This document shows, piece by piece, positions 1 to 13,000 of a DNA stretch of 64,000 bases. This stretch comes from Campylorhamphus procurvoides (lineage: Eukaryota > Chordata > Aves > Passeriformes > Dendrocolaptidae). Both the position numbers and the translations under genes were made by a program. Under the pieces are notes generated by a model that did no database searches, was not told the DNA's origin, and saw only the letters and a program-made list of their open reading frames with translations. Positions within the stretch are counted from its first letter, which is position 1. The number at the start of each line of letters is the position of its first letter. Where the stretch lies: positions 793,253 through 857,252 of the forward strand of contig WBMV01003343.1 in the NCBI GenBank assembly GCA_013396655.1, read 5' to 3'.

Positions 1-3000
1 TCTTTTGCATGCAACTAAGACCAAGAAGTCCAGTCACTTAGCTGAATGAGCACAAATCAGTGTTACTAAGTTTGGATCAGGCACTAAAACAATAAAGAAT
101 CCTGAACTAGGAAATCAAATCCTAATCCTTTTAAATCATTAAGAGTGTGACAGCCAGTTCCTCCATAGGACATGCACATTATTTACTTTCTTTTGACCTA
201 AATTCCTGTAATTCTGTTATAGGAAATCAGACAAGGTGTCAAACACTGAGTCATAATTAAAGATAAATAAGGGGAACCATAATATGATGTCTGCTATTTA
301 AGGCTAGTACGTTTGTCACACAAAGCCTGGCTCTCTTGAGCTACTTGTCAAAAAATAGCACCAACGAAGCAAGATGCTCAGGAATCTGCATCAGTTCCAA
401 GCTTCTTTTGCACCACAAGTATTTTCATCCTTTCTTTAGCACTGCATTAGGCAGACCATGCCACACCAAGTAGAGAGTCAGAGCTGTAATATATTCGTTG
501 AGAAGACCAGGCACAGAGGGAAGTGGACCTTAATGGGGAAATCCTTGCTTTCTGGGGTTGCATTTTTATTCAGGCATGTAAAAGTTATAGCTTACAAATT
601 AAACTGATAGTGATGGCCCAAATTCACCACTTTTCCACTTGGCACAAAGCAGTGATATTTCTAGTCCATATAGAAAATATTGGTCTAAATTCACAACATT
701 TTTGCAACAGATTTGTAAAACACAGACCATTTTCTAAATGCCTCTTCTGAAAAGCAGTATCTTATCCTTGAGTGGGCTGAAGATTTTAGTTTTCATCTCC
801 TCTGTTAATTAAGCACTAATGAAAGTAAGTGGTAAAAAGCCAGATTTTGAGAGCTATTCAGGAGCAATCACACTTTGAACAGTTGATTAATGAAGCTTTA
901 ATAATCTCTTTTAGTATAAAGTAGTAAGAATAAAAAATACACACAAAAAAACCCAACAAAACAAAACAAAAAAACCACCAGCAGATACTGTTTTCTAAAA
1001 TGTCACCAGAACCAACAAATACAACGATGCACCTATATACTGAAACCAGCAGTTTGGAGCACTTGGAAAACAAAAAAGGCTTGAAAAGGCATCTAACAAC
1101 ATTTACATGTCCAGCTGGAAGTAAAGATAAATCTCCAGTGACTCCCTACATTTTAGACCAACAACAGCACTGGAGTGCTACATGTGGTATTGCTACAAAG
1201 CATAAGATGTGGAATAAGAACAGAGGTTGTACACGGAGAGAACCTTTAAGCAGTCTTCTGACATGTTGTCCATTAGAGGATTAGCTGCAAGTGTTTATCT
1301 GCTGCTACAACAGTTTCTCATCTCAAAACTGTCATGTTTCTACTCTTGATATTACAACCATTAAGTCTGATTAATACTACTAACCCGCTTTTCCTGTACA
1401 TTGTCACCTTGTCCTGGAGCTTCACTCAGACATTTGTCCATCTTAATCACAGGAATGGAGTATGAGTCCCTGCTGCCTCCTGGCAGAGACACTGGGTCAG
1501 CCACAGGAATTAAACAGTAATATTTATCCTGGTCCAGGGATACATATGGCCACTCTAGCAGTAGCAAGTATGTTGAGCACTCAGGGAGAAGCATATCATC
1601 TATGTACTGTCACAGTGCCTGCAAGCAGGTTTTTAAGGAAAAGTTTTGCTTTTCTGTTAGTGTATCTTTCTTTTCATTCATGTGCCTTAAATTAGAAGTA
1701 GAGGAGTCTGTACTTGGCTGACCAATGAACAGATTGTGTGTCTGTGCATGCACAGAACATGCCTCAACAACTTAGGTCATCATCTGTCTTGCTTTCTATT
1801 TCAGTCAACCAGAAATGTGTAGATGGAGAGTTTCAGGTCATGTTTGAATCATTAAGTACACCTAACATTTATATAGCAGGACAATTGTTGCTACCACTAT
1901 CTGGCTTAAAGGAGAGAAAAATTGAAATGATACTCCTACTGTGAGTTTGTTTAAAAGGTGCAGCCTGATGACCAATGTACAGAGAAAAATATGCATTTAC
2001 AAAACCTCTCTTTTCCGGTTCACTTTCCTTGCATTAAAAAAAAAAAATAAATAAAAATTAAAGTATGAATAAAATGAGTAAAATGTATGAATACAAGCAA
2101 CAAACATGCTAAGACCACAAAAATGTCGTAATAGCGTACAAAAACCATATTCTGAGTACAGAGATAAAGATACTTGTAGCAAAGTACTTGTGTAGTTACA
2201 ACTTTTATTGTTTACATTTAACTAGTCCTTTACAGTCTAAGCAGATCCCAGCAACTTTTGGGAAGAGATCTTGCTACACCAACTCCTAACAGCCTCAACT
2301 CCCAAGAACCTTTCAACCTAAAGAAAGCAAGCAGACCAAGAAAAAGAAAAGAAACACGAGCAACAGAAAGTGAATCAAATAGTATAACATGAGATAATAA
2401 AAGCAAGCTGACAAAAGAAGCTCGGCAACCCTCACCCAGAGTTCCACTAATACACTGCCTTGACTGAGAACAGCATCAATTTGTCTATAGAATTAAGACT
2501 TAAAAGTTAACACACTCAGACAAATTTTGCCTTATCACAGGCAAAAAAAAAAATTATAACACATGTTTAAACCATCAGTCAAGCACCAGCAAGGGGTCAG
2601 TTCATCAAGTCAAGTTTCAAGGGTCCTTATACACGTAGCACTTGTGCTATAGGTCAATGGTCAATGGGATTATTTCCACTGATATCAAAAGCCTGTGGGT
2701 TATATCCATTATGGAAAAGTAGGCTTTTCAGTGGAGGAGCTGAAGGTCAGCCCTCTTTAGCAAACAACTTGCTGTCAGTGATTACAATGTGGGAACTGCC
2801 CGCACCAATGTTCAACTTTTAGTTTAACAATAGACATGCTCACATCAGCACAATACTGACAGCAGAAAATCATCTTGCAGTAGAATGCATAACTTATTTG
2901 TCATTCATAATCTTATGTCAAAGAATGTTCTAGATGAGCACTGCTAATCTGTGAAAAAAAATTATTTTCTGAATATCTTAGTGTGATAAAAAGCTAATTT

Positions 3001-6000
3001 GTACACACACAAAGGAGCACAGAGGGACAATGACAGGTGTGGGAACCTGAATTATATCCTGTCTCAGCTCTATCCAGGCCTTTCGGTAGTCCATCTCCAC
3101 AAGCCCAGATATGGACACACAAGAACAAGTACAGTCAGGTATCCAATGGATATTCACCCCAGGGCTGTCCCAAGAGAGCCATCAGCCCCATAATCCAGGT
3201 GTGAAACTCGAGATGAACTAATGGGAAGCAGCTCTCTGGAACACCTTTGGCTCTCAGAGGGCCCCTGCCTAGGAACAGGGACCTATTTTACAGAACACAC
3301 TGTAAAATATAAGGGAAGAGCATTACAAGTATGTTCATAATGTGTACGTATGTTTGTGTGTGCAACACATTCTCAGCCTTGCTATTGATTAGATCTGAGG
3401 ATATAGAGGTGCCTCTCTCTATCAGGCTGATGGATTAGTCTCCTGCTATTATTTAGCATTTTCCATGTAGGAATTTAAGCTCTGTACACTCCTGTCCCAT
3501 CTCTTTCTGCTTCCTTGTCCACAGGTTCTGTGCAAACATTTTTATTTCTACGAAGTTTGTTGACAAGCTTTTACAAAGAGTAGTACTTCCTCAATACCCT
3601 GTATACACAAAACAGTATACTATTCAGATGTTGCTCTGCCAGATCTATACTTTCAGAATTAAGCAATACTAACTCAGTGCAAACCTGCAGATTTAGCTCT
3701 TGCAAAAGACAAAGCAATTCAGAAAGATGATTATGAGGGAAATTATATACAAGCCTTCACTGGAGCTCTAGAACAAAAAAAATTTAAGATGACAAAAACA
3801 TTGCCATTACCTCAACAATCAAGCTCATGCTGGGGATATCCATGCAGTAATTATTTTGTGTGAACTAATGACAGAGAAAGAAGTGTGAAGCCTGCTAAAC
3901 AGTCTGGATCCATTTGGCCTGGATGTCTCTTTTAGGCATGCTAGATGAGCTTCTGTTTCTTCAAAAAGTGAGAAAATATGTAGAGTCTGCTTAAAAATGT
4001 AAACTTGACTTGAAAAAAGCCACCACCCTGTACTCTCTTCAGAGTTATGATTTTCATGTCTTTTCCCTGGCATTTTTTCCATTTAGACATTTTAGGTCAT
4101 CTAATCACAGAACACAAGCACCACTACATTTGCTCCAATCACTAACTACACAATCAAAAGGGCAAATCACAAAATAATTACATCTTAAACTTTATGAAAC
4201 TAATCTCTCTGTGTTTCAATTCTTTGAATAACAGGAAAATATTGGCCGAAATAGGAGAAGAACTTCACTCTTCTGATTTCTCTTCTAAGACCAAACATGA
4301 ATAATTAAAAACATCATATGAAGACAGGTCATTCACCAGAAAAAAAAAAAAAGAATTAGGAGATTGGAGAAGGAGACAGGCCAATATATGTTTTCATAGT
4401 CCTAAAGAGTGAAAAAGATGCATATATCATTGAGCATTTGCCTGCTTTTTGCTAATAATACTTTGTCACGTTCACATGCAACAGTACAGCAAGGTGTGGT
4501 CTAAGATTCTGTGAATTATTAATAAAAAAATAAGTGACAAGCTTTCTTAAAGAAAAAGATCTTTTCTTGAAACATTCAGTCAAGATTTGTCATATGGAAG
4601 AGCTTTTACAAAAAAAAATATAAAATAGCACAACACACAGTGGTGTTGTATGGAGTGTTTTGTTTCCCTCAAAAGGTAAAAAGCTTTCAAAGAGCAAAAA
4701 TAATAGAACTGTTCTTTGTTTGCCAGTCAAACACAATACATGCAAAGCAAAGGTGTAAAAAAAAAAAATCTATGTGAAGAGATGGCAAATCATTGTGTAA
4801 TTCCACTTTTAAGTTAATGAGCTATTCTCCTATTTTTTTAAAACACCTTTTTTCCTCATTCACTCTTCTATTTTCATTAATAATTATCATTTTCCAGGAC
4901 AAGGAGAACAATTTATGTACTGAATAGGTCATGCAGATTGCCTCTTTTAAAAGCACAGTCATTTTATGTTACAAAAGCCTGTTCCAATGGATTGATAATG
5001 TTGCATATAGAACAGCCTGATTTTTCCCACTGATTCCAATGAATGAAATTATGGTCCATAAATGATCTAATGATCCTGTAAACTGTGTTTTAAGGAGTCT
5101 CTCTCAACTGTGAATTAGTCAACAAACCATAAAGAAATCTCTTTTATAAGTTAGAACATAATGAAAGTGATGAAAGAATTCTCAGCAGACTATGTGCAAA
5201 CATCTTCTTCAGTGAATTTCACATGATATTAAATCCCAACCACCAGGCTTTTATTTCAAGGGACTACACAATTTTAACTTTATGAGAGTGAACAAACCAG
5301 GAACAAGCTCTTTTCATATAAAACTTTTACCCAGTAGAACCATATTTTTTAAGAAAGTCCAGAAAGTGTGAGAGGTGCTTCACCAAAACACACATCTGGT
5401 ATAATTCCTCTCCCAGATCAGGTTTCTTCTTTACACTCTGTCACCTTTATGACTATTCTCACCCGCTCCACAGTACATGAATACACAGTACTGACTCACT
5501 GTCTTAATCACTTTCACCACAGTGTGCTTCTAGTTATTGTTATTTGCACACTACTTACTAGCCATGAAGAGAGTTGTAAAAGTGGAATTTCTAAATTCTA
5601 GTCTGACTGACTTAATATTTTACTTAAAGTGGAATGCCTTAGTCATTCACACTACTTCTACAGTGACTTAGGTATCATTATTAACTTTTAGAGGAAGGGA
5701 AGTTAACAAATCAGGAGTAAAAAACTTCCCAAATCAGTATAACCTTGCTGTAGCCATCAGCCTTCATTACATTCGCAGTGAATTATTTAAGCTATGAAAA
5801 AAAAAATCCATCTCCTGTGTTTACTTGATCAGGTACAAGTGACACTCCAAAGTATAAAGAACTGGAAAAACCCAAAGACTAGCTCTGGAAATACCACCTC
5901 TACCAAGTACAGGAAAGAAAACATAGGATTCCATTTCTTTATCATCATCAGATACAGGATTGCTGAGATATTTCTTCTTTAGAGATGTGTTGAAATGGTG

Positions 6001-9000
6001 ATGTTGCTACAAAAGACAAACAACAGAAGCTTGCCACACTTTTCAGAAAACTGAAAGTTATACAGACAGATGGCAAAACCAGTAATCATCACTACTAAAA
6101 ACACTGGTTTGTATTTTCAGAACCATCCATAAATCAACATTTTTGAACAGGAAACTAGCACATTTTCAAGAGTTCGTGATAATTTTTTGCAAACCCATAA
6201 ATATTTTTACAGGTACCCACAGGTGGATGCCCTAGAACACTCCTTTTAAAAGCAACAGCAGATTTACATCAAAGATAACAGAGTAGTTTTTAAAGTGAGG
6301 TACTTTTCACTTGACAATATGAAAGAAAAACAGCAATCTAGAATTCACAGGAGTAAGTGGTAGTATTCACTTCCATGAACAAAAACAATGACAAGTCACC
6401 GGTTTTCCACAAAACTATGAGGAAAGTAGTCGAGACAGATGTTACTACTAGGAAAAAATACACAACAAAGTTTCACAACTACATCTGTTACCTGGCAAGC
6501 TGCTGCTTTGCTTTCAGGCTGGATTTTCTTCAGAGCTTGGAGAGAAATGTTAAAAAAAAATAAAAATGAACACCAAAATGATAAAAAAAAATGTTGCTTT
6601 CACCTTAAACCATTCCCTTAGAATATCACACCTCCAGAGAAATTCTCAAAAACTGTATATTTATTAGGAGCCAATACACGCTTTGTATGTTCCAGTTGAA
6701 AAGGTATTTACAATGGAAACCTTTTCAGTCTAAGCATCAGACATAGAAATGCGGGTATTTATAAATAGCAAAGTGTGACTATTTTATTTAGAAAACAAGT
6801 TCTTACAGCTAGAGAAAACTTATAGAAATTCTGACACGCAGTTCCAGTCTTGTGAATACCTACTCCAAAGCCAACTGCAAACAAAAACTCACTCTTATTT
6901 TAATATTTACAGTACAATTAGAGATTGCAGGAGAATTTCCAAGAGTTGGAAGTTAAATACGAAAAGGAACAAAAGTATAAAAGGGTCCTAAACAAAAAAA
7001 AAATATTATACAGAGTAGCAAAACTAATTACCCAAAGATTTCCCTGGTTTGCTTCCCTATAAAATTAACATGCAATATAGTTGCAAAGGTCATAAACAAT
7101 ACCAACTTGCTAAAAGTTACTGCTACTTTGACAGCATTAGTCATTTCATTGAATATCTCAAAATTCTCATATCAGTCTCCAAGATAATCCTGGAAAAGCA
7201 CATTTTATTACCCAAAAAAAAAAAAAGGCAACAGTTCTAAGCCATTTGGAATCCATAACCAGATTTCATTCTTTCTCCTTGTCTCTAGGGCCCAGGATAT
7301 AAGAGCCTGATTCAGTTGACTGCAACACTGACAAAAAATTAAATTTAAGTCCGAACAAAGATTTCCTCTAGCACATTAGTTTCCATAGTCCTTTGAAACT
7401 AGAATAAACCCCACTGATCAGTTCTATGGCATTTGAATTAAACAAATGTATGCAAATACAAAACCAAAACAGATATAACTGACAGTTTCTGCTGTAAATT
7501 CAGGGGAATTCAAGCCTGGCCTTTAAAGACCCGAGATGCAGCTTCACCATGCAATAGACAGGATTGAGTTTTATGCAGTTAATGAATTTGGACAGTAGGT
7601 ACATCAAAGTGTTTCCTCCTCCCTATGCATTCCTTCCACCAGCAGCTACTGACAAAGTTATTTCAGAGATTAGAGCCATGCATTAATGAAGACATCATTA
7701 CCTGATAATACAGCCATTAATATGTCTAAGTGCTAATTGTTTTTGTCATTAGAAAACAATGATCTATGGCTACAAGTTTTAGCAGGAAGATACTGGCAAA
7801 AATTACTCTTTTATTAAGCACACAACAAATGGAAATGTTTCACAGAATTTCACAGGGTTTAGACTCTGCAACAGCATTCCATTAGCGAATACTTTACAGA
7901 TTGTAGAGATGAAGAGTGAATAATGATCCCTGTACTATAGAATTGTAAAAACTAGTCATAAGATTATGTAAAGGAACTCCTGTTTTCCAGCATTTTGTCA
8001 AAATAAAAACACTATATCACAGAATAAGGAACTTATAAAGGGAAATAATTTTAACAAATATGTTTGTTTGTTTATTTTGATGGTGCATAATGCAATGACA
8101 GCTGTGTTGAATTGGGTGACTTCTACGTACTTTGGAATAGATCCTTAATTGCTCTGCTGTTACCATTGTGACTTTTATTCAACATGGCACTGCTATGGGC
8201 CAAGCCCAGTATGAATGTATACGCGGAATTATACCACAATGCAAATAGATATGAACAATATCACAGTTAGGGGTTCAGTTCGAGCCACGTCAAGCCAATA
8301 ACAGAATCTCACCTTCTCAAGAAGTAGTGCTGACAAAATACAGTACTTAATAATTAGAGACTGAGACGGAAAAGCCCTTCAATTTCCATTTCTACAACAT
8401 GATCAATACTGTATCATCAACATCACACACTTTAGGCTTATGCTTACAGTAAGTCTGTGGAATATCACCAGCATGTCACTTGGTTGAATTTGGTTAAAAA
8501 AAGTAATAGAAAAAGAAACTGGCTATGCTACGCAGCCTTGCTCTCTTATAACTATTTTTGGAGACACACATTCAGAATGAAAATTGCTATTAACCACTTC
8601 ATTGCATATTCTGAAACCAAAGGAACATTTATTTGTAAGAAAATCTCCAATATGCTTTTAACAAATCTCCATTATTTTTTTACTCCCATATAATTTGTAT
8701 GCTTAGTCTCCAGGATCTTCCCACTCCTTATTTTTAATAATTTTTTTTATTTTATTTTTTTAATTTCATGTCAGTTCTAGAGGTCCTGTTCTTTTCCCAC
8801 AAATCATCCATAAATCAATACATCAATTCCCCAAAGCATCTCAGAAATTAGTCCCATAAAACAGATTTGACACAGCTTTGCACCCAGAGCATTCATTTGC
8901 TTCTAGGGATTACCAGCATGAAACATACCGGCATGATCTACTTGCCTGTCCAAGCCCTTTTGAACAGGAACAGATTAGAACAGACCTAATCAGTCTCTAG

Positions 9001-10012
9001 GATTTTAACATGGGTCACAAATTCCTAAGATCTACATCTTTAATGTAAGACAGAGGCCAAAATTCAGGCTTTGGTGGGGAAGACAGACCACCTGAATCTT
9101 CTGTCTAGAGAGCAGCATACTTTTGACAAAAATCATGAGGCTTTGCAGAGTGAATTTTAGAGGAGAGTGAAGGTAGAATCAGCTGTGGTCCAGAGATGGC
9201 AAAAGGGAATATATCGTATCTTGTCCTAGAAATATGTGCCGCCTGGGTGTTTATTTCATTCTGAAGTAAAGCATGCTAAGACAAAAACACAATAAGAAAA
9301 GGGTAAACAAAATAAAACAGCTGAGATAGCAAGTTTTACTCCTAGTCTTCACATAGTACTAGAACTGTTTTGGCCAAAACCTCCTCTAAAATTACAGCCT
9401 TGGTAAGAGAAACATCACAGAACATTTGTCAATTCAACATGACATACATATTTCTGTGTATTTTATATATCTCAAGTATAAAAAAAAGTGACATCAAGAC
9501 ACAGGTTTTTTTCTTTAATGTCAAAGTCACAGCAGCAACAAGTCTGCTTACCTGTGAAAACAAATATTACACTGCATTTTAGCTATGTTATCAAGCTGTC
9601 ACTTTTTAGTCGGTAAAAGTTGTTCCCACCTACTCTGTCTCATGTTTTCCTTCCTTTTATCAAAATTAGGCTAGTCACTGTTTTCTTAGGAATATAATTT
9701 TTAAATTCTTTTTTTCTAAGAATCAAATTTTTATTTATTATACCATCATTTATGTCATATTGACATTCAGGAAATCTTAGTGCTCTTAAATCTCTAAACA
9801 GCAAGAGTTTTTTGTCATCTTTCTAGCAAGGCTATAGGCTGTCTTTCAGGAGTTCAAAAACTGGAACAATCTCTGTAAGCAAAACTGTAATGCTAGATAG
9901 GGTAGTGGCATATTTGTCTATCATCTGGTATCTTACCCATCTTTCCTCTCCTTCTAAGGTCAAATCAGTTGTCTTTCCAGTCTCTGAACATTTCCATCTC
10001 TTAACCTTCCCT
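1..10012. other. Gene-less AT-rich stretch, no recognised repeat
   Basis: I see no exon, RNA gene or recognised mobile element here. Open frames are all under about 95 codons and occur on both strands without protein-like composition. The stretch holds short A-rich tracts (947-978, 2033-2060, 4340-4353) and T-rich sequence at 8729-8763. A slightly GC-richer block lies at 3040-3290 and is unassigned. Old decayed repeats or conserved non-coding elements could be present, but single-sequence reading cannot show them. Confidence 0.6.
947..978. repeat. A-rich tract with CCC/CC interruptions
   Basis: The tract is a run of A broken by single C, CC and CCC. Similar A/C tracts recur at 20252-20291, 25579-25600, 31270-31305, 41160-41180 and 54698-54895. 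It is simple low-complexity sequence with no coding role visible. Confidence 0.7.
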
Positions 10013-10072
10013 CATTAAGAGTTGGACTAATCGGTTCTTGTGAGTCCCTTCCAGCTCAGACTATTCTGTGAT
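10013..10072 (+). mobile_element. Short CR1-type 3' tail (CR1 or SINE tail)
   Basis: About 60 bp match the 3' end of avian CR1: an AGAGTTGGACT block, a diverged GATGATCC-like segment, GTCCCTTCCAGCTCAG, and an ATTCTGTGAT end. The junction CATTAAGAGTTGGACT also resembles the point where the tRNA-derived head of the SINE at 18558-18699 meets its CR1 tail. The piece could therefore be a 5'-truncated CR1 or a truncated SINE of that type. The identity of the tail is fairly secure; which parent element it came from is not. Confidence 0.75.
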
Positions 10073-13000
10073 ATGTCTTGTTAGTCATTGCCACAATCTC
10101 CAAAAAACTTTACAATTCCTGCAAGTAATCTGAAGCTGTCTGCTTGACTTCAGGAGAGATGCAGAGATTTGGTAAAGTTTATTAAAGAGCTCTAATCCAC
10201 AAGGTAGGATTAGAACCTTATCACAGAGGGGTTTGATTCAGCTTTAAAGTTTTAGCTCATATATAGAGGCAAGACACAGAACAGAACAGGAATTGTTGGG
10301 GTTTTTAGGTCCTGACATTTTACTCTTTCCTAATTGATGAAAACTGTTTCACTGACATTGAGCAATCTCATAGTCTCAATAAATAAAAATGGCTCATAGG
10401 CTGCAGTTAACAGTTACCCTGTGAATTCTTAGTAGTTTAAACACAAAAAAAACCCCATAAACTTACCCAGATTATCAGTAATAATAGCTCTCCCAGCATT
10501 CTTTGTGTTCATTGGCCAAAAGCCTAATGGTCATATTACATACATATAACAGAAACAAACCTACCTTGTTTTTTAATACAATTTGGCATTTCAAAACATG
10601 ACAAACTTTTCTTCATAGACTTCAAGGAGCTATAAGCCTCTTTTCCCACTTCTCCCTTCATTTGCAGGTATTTATCCTTTTGCATCTATTTGCAGGCCTT
10701 TATCCTGTCTCTTTTACTTACCACTTTGACTACATTTTTTCTAATTTAACTCATTATTATCAAGCTAAACCTTCTTTACCACATAGTTAAGCCAGACAGC
10801 CTCCTTTTCTTCCAAGAAATCTTATTACAGGCACACAAATAGTCCTTCAACTCAGATAAATGTAGTCTCATACACTGCGAGGATATTTCTATAAGGAATT
10901 AAACAAAACAGATGCTGAGAAGAATACAGTTTTTTGACAGTCAGCAGACAATATCAATATACTACACAAAAGGCACTGCAAAATGAGAACTGATTGCTTC
11001 AAAACACATCCACTGCCTGTTCTTAAAAATCTATTTGCCCCAGAAGTTGTTTTGGTTTATAGTGTAACATGTAAGTGAACTAACAGTAGATTAAAAGAGA
11101 CAATATGCATCTTCCTGCACAGTTCTTACACGGTTGGGTCTATAGCTGGGGTGTTCTGTTAGTCTGCCTTCCTAAATATCTGTGATTTACTCACATCTAT
11201 TTTTCCAAGCACACTAACAGCTACTATCACAATTACTCTTCTGGAGAAGAATAGATAAAGTCACTATGGAGAGGGGATTTCTTCCAACTGCAGCATTTGT
11301 TTCTTTATATTTGAATGGAAAAAATCATGACACTGGAACAGGGCAGAAACAGTTTTTCCAGTAACAATCGCTAGGCACAGAAGTTTCTTTTTTATCTACT
11401 CAGATTAAACAGTAAGCAAAAAAGGGCCATGGAAGCATTCAGTGAACACCTGAAACACACATAGGTGAGAAATCATCTGAAAACTCCCATATCAGGATCT
11501 AAATTCATTTTTCTCAATGTAGTAACATTCCAACTCTCTCACTCCCTACAGAAAGCAATAAGCTAATTAGAAGGATGACCAACAGTAGCCATTCTATAGC
11601 ATGGCTGCACTAGTTGTTCTCACAACAGAATTCAAATCCCTTCATTAAACCTGAGGTAGTTCACACACCGTGCTCACTGGGACAGTGGTGACTCTGAAAT
11701 GACTTCCTGCTAAATAGTGGACTATAACACAAAGGGCCAATCAAGGATTTGATATCTGCTACATGTGTAATATTGCACAGAATAATATGAGATCAGTTTC
11801 AAGGGTAAAACCAGATCTCTGACACACCCTCTTAGCAGGAAGCAAGTTATAGCTTCATGTTTAAAGATTCATATTAGAGCAACCTTTTTTTTTTTTTAAA
11901 AAAAGGGGAGGGGGTGGTTATTACCTTTTCAAGACTAAAATTTAAAATTTTATAAGGCTAAATAAGGTGCAGAACAGGGAGAAATTGTTTCCACTTAGAT
12001 GATTGACCAAGTAAAGGAAACAAACAACATGATTTTTTAAACCATAAAACTGATATCAGTTCTCATTATTTCGAAAACTGGAAACATTCTGTTATTAAAT
12101 TTTAAGTATGTTCTTCTGTAAAATTTTACAAATTGGATATTGTATTTAGAAGTGGTCTTTTAGGGTTTTCCTTTCAGGTTTGCTTGTTCTTTCACACAAG
12201 TGCATCTGCTTTAGCAGAAGACGAGTTTGGAGCTCCACCTACAGGTACAAACCTAAAGCTTTCCTTGAGAAACGTAAGCAGCCAACTCACCAAAGTTTAG
12301 CTTAAAGAAAACAAAACAAAAAAAAAGTGCAGGGGGGTGATAAATTTATTGATTGCAGTGAAGACAGAGCAAAGGGAGAGAAAAGCTGCAGTAACTGCAG
12401 AGCCAGCAGCAGTATAGCTCCAGCTCTACCTACACCACACTGCACTTCAGCTAATTATATCTCCAGGATGATTATCTTGGCTTTGATGCTACACTAACAT
12501 GGCTACAGACCTGGAGCCGGGTGCCATGGCTTTGTGCACCAGAACACTTGAGAGGACGGCCATCCCTGTGGAATCTCACTGCAGCCCAGCATCAACCTCA
12601 GATGTTTCCAAAAAAGCAGGAACACAAATGAGACTTATTTTTTCTCTGTACTTCAGCTCTTTCCAGCCCTTAGAAACCAGAAAGTCCAAAGAGTCATGTT
12701 TAAATGGTGTGATTTTACCCTAAACATTGAACTTAGACCTTTTCAGTTGAGAGTGGAACATGTCAATGTGTCTCTTCAACACCCGTGCTGCAAATCTCAA
12801 TATTAGTTTGGCCATTTGATGAATACTGGATTTGCAATTTCTCAAATTAAATCTATTTATATAATTTTTATTTATATTTTTATTATTTCTGCAGGAAACC
12901 CACTTATTTTGTTTAAAAAAAAAAGATTATTCAAAGAGATAAGACATAATTTGATACGTAACATTTGCTCTGTTGAAAAGAAACCATAGAATCCAACTGG

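Noticed and set aside
3040..3290. GC-richer block that might be retroviral or CR1
   Set aside because: None of the diagnostic CR1 or LTR phrases could be found in it.
7828..7862. CACAGAATTTCACAG resembling a reversed CR1 tip
   Set aside because: No further CR1 blocks follow, so the match is too short to support an element.
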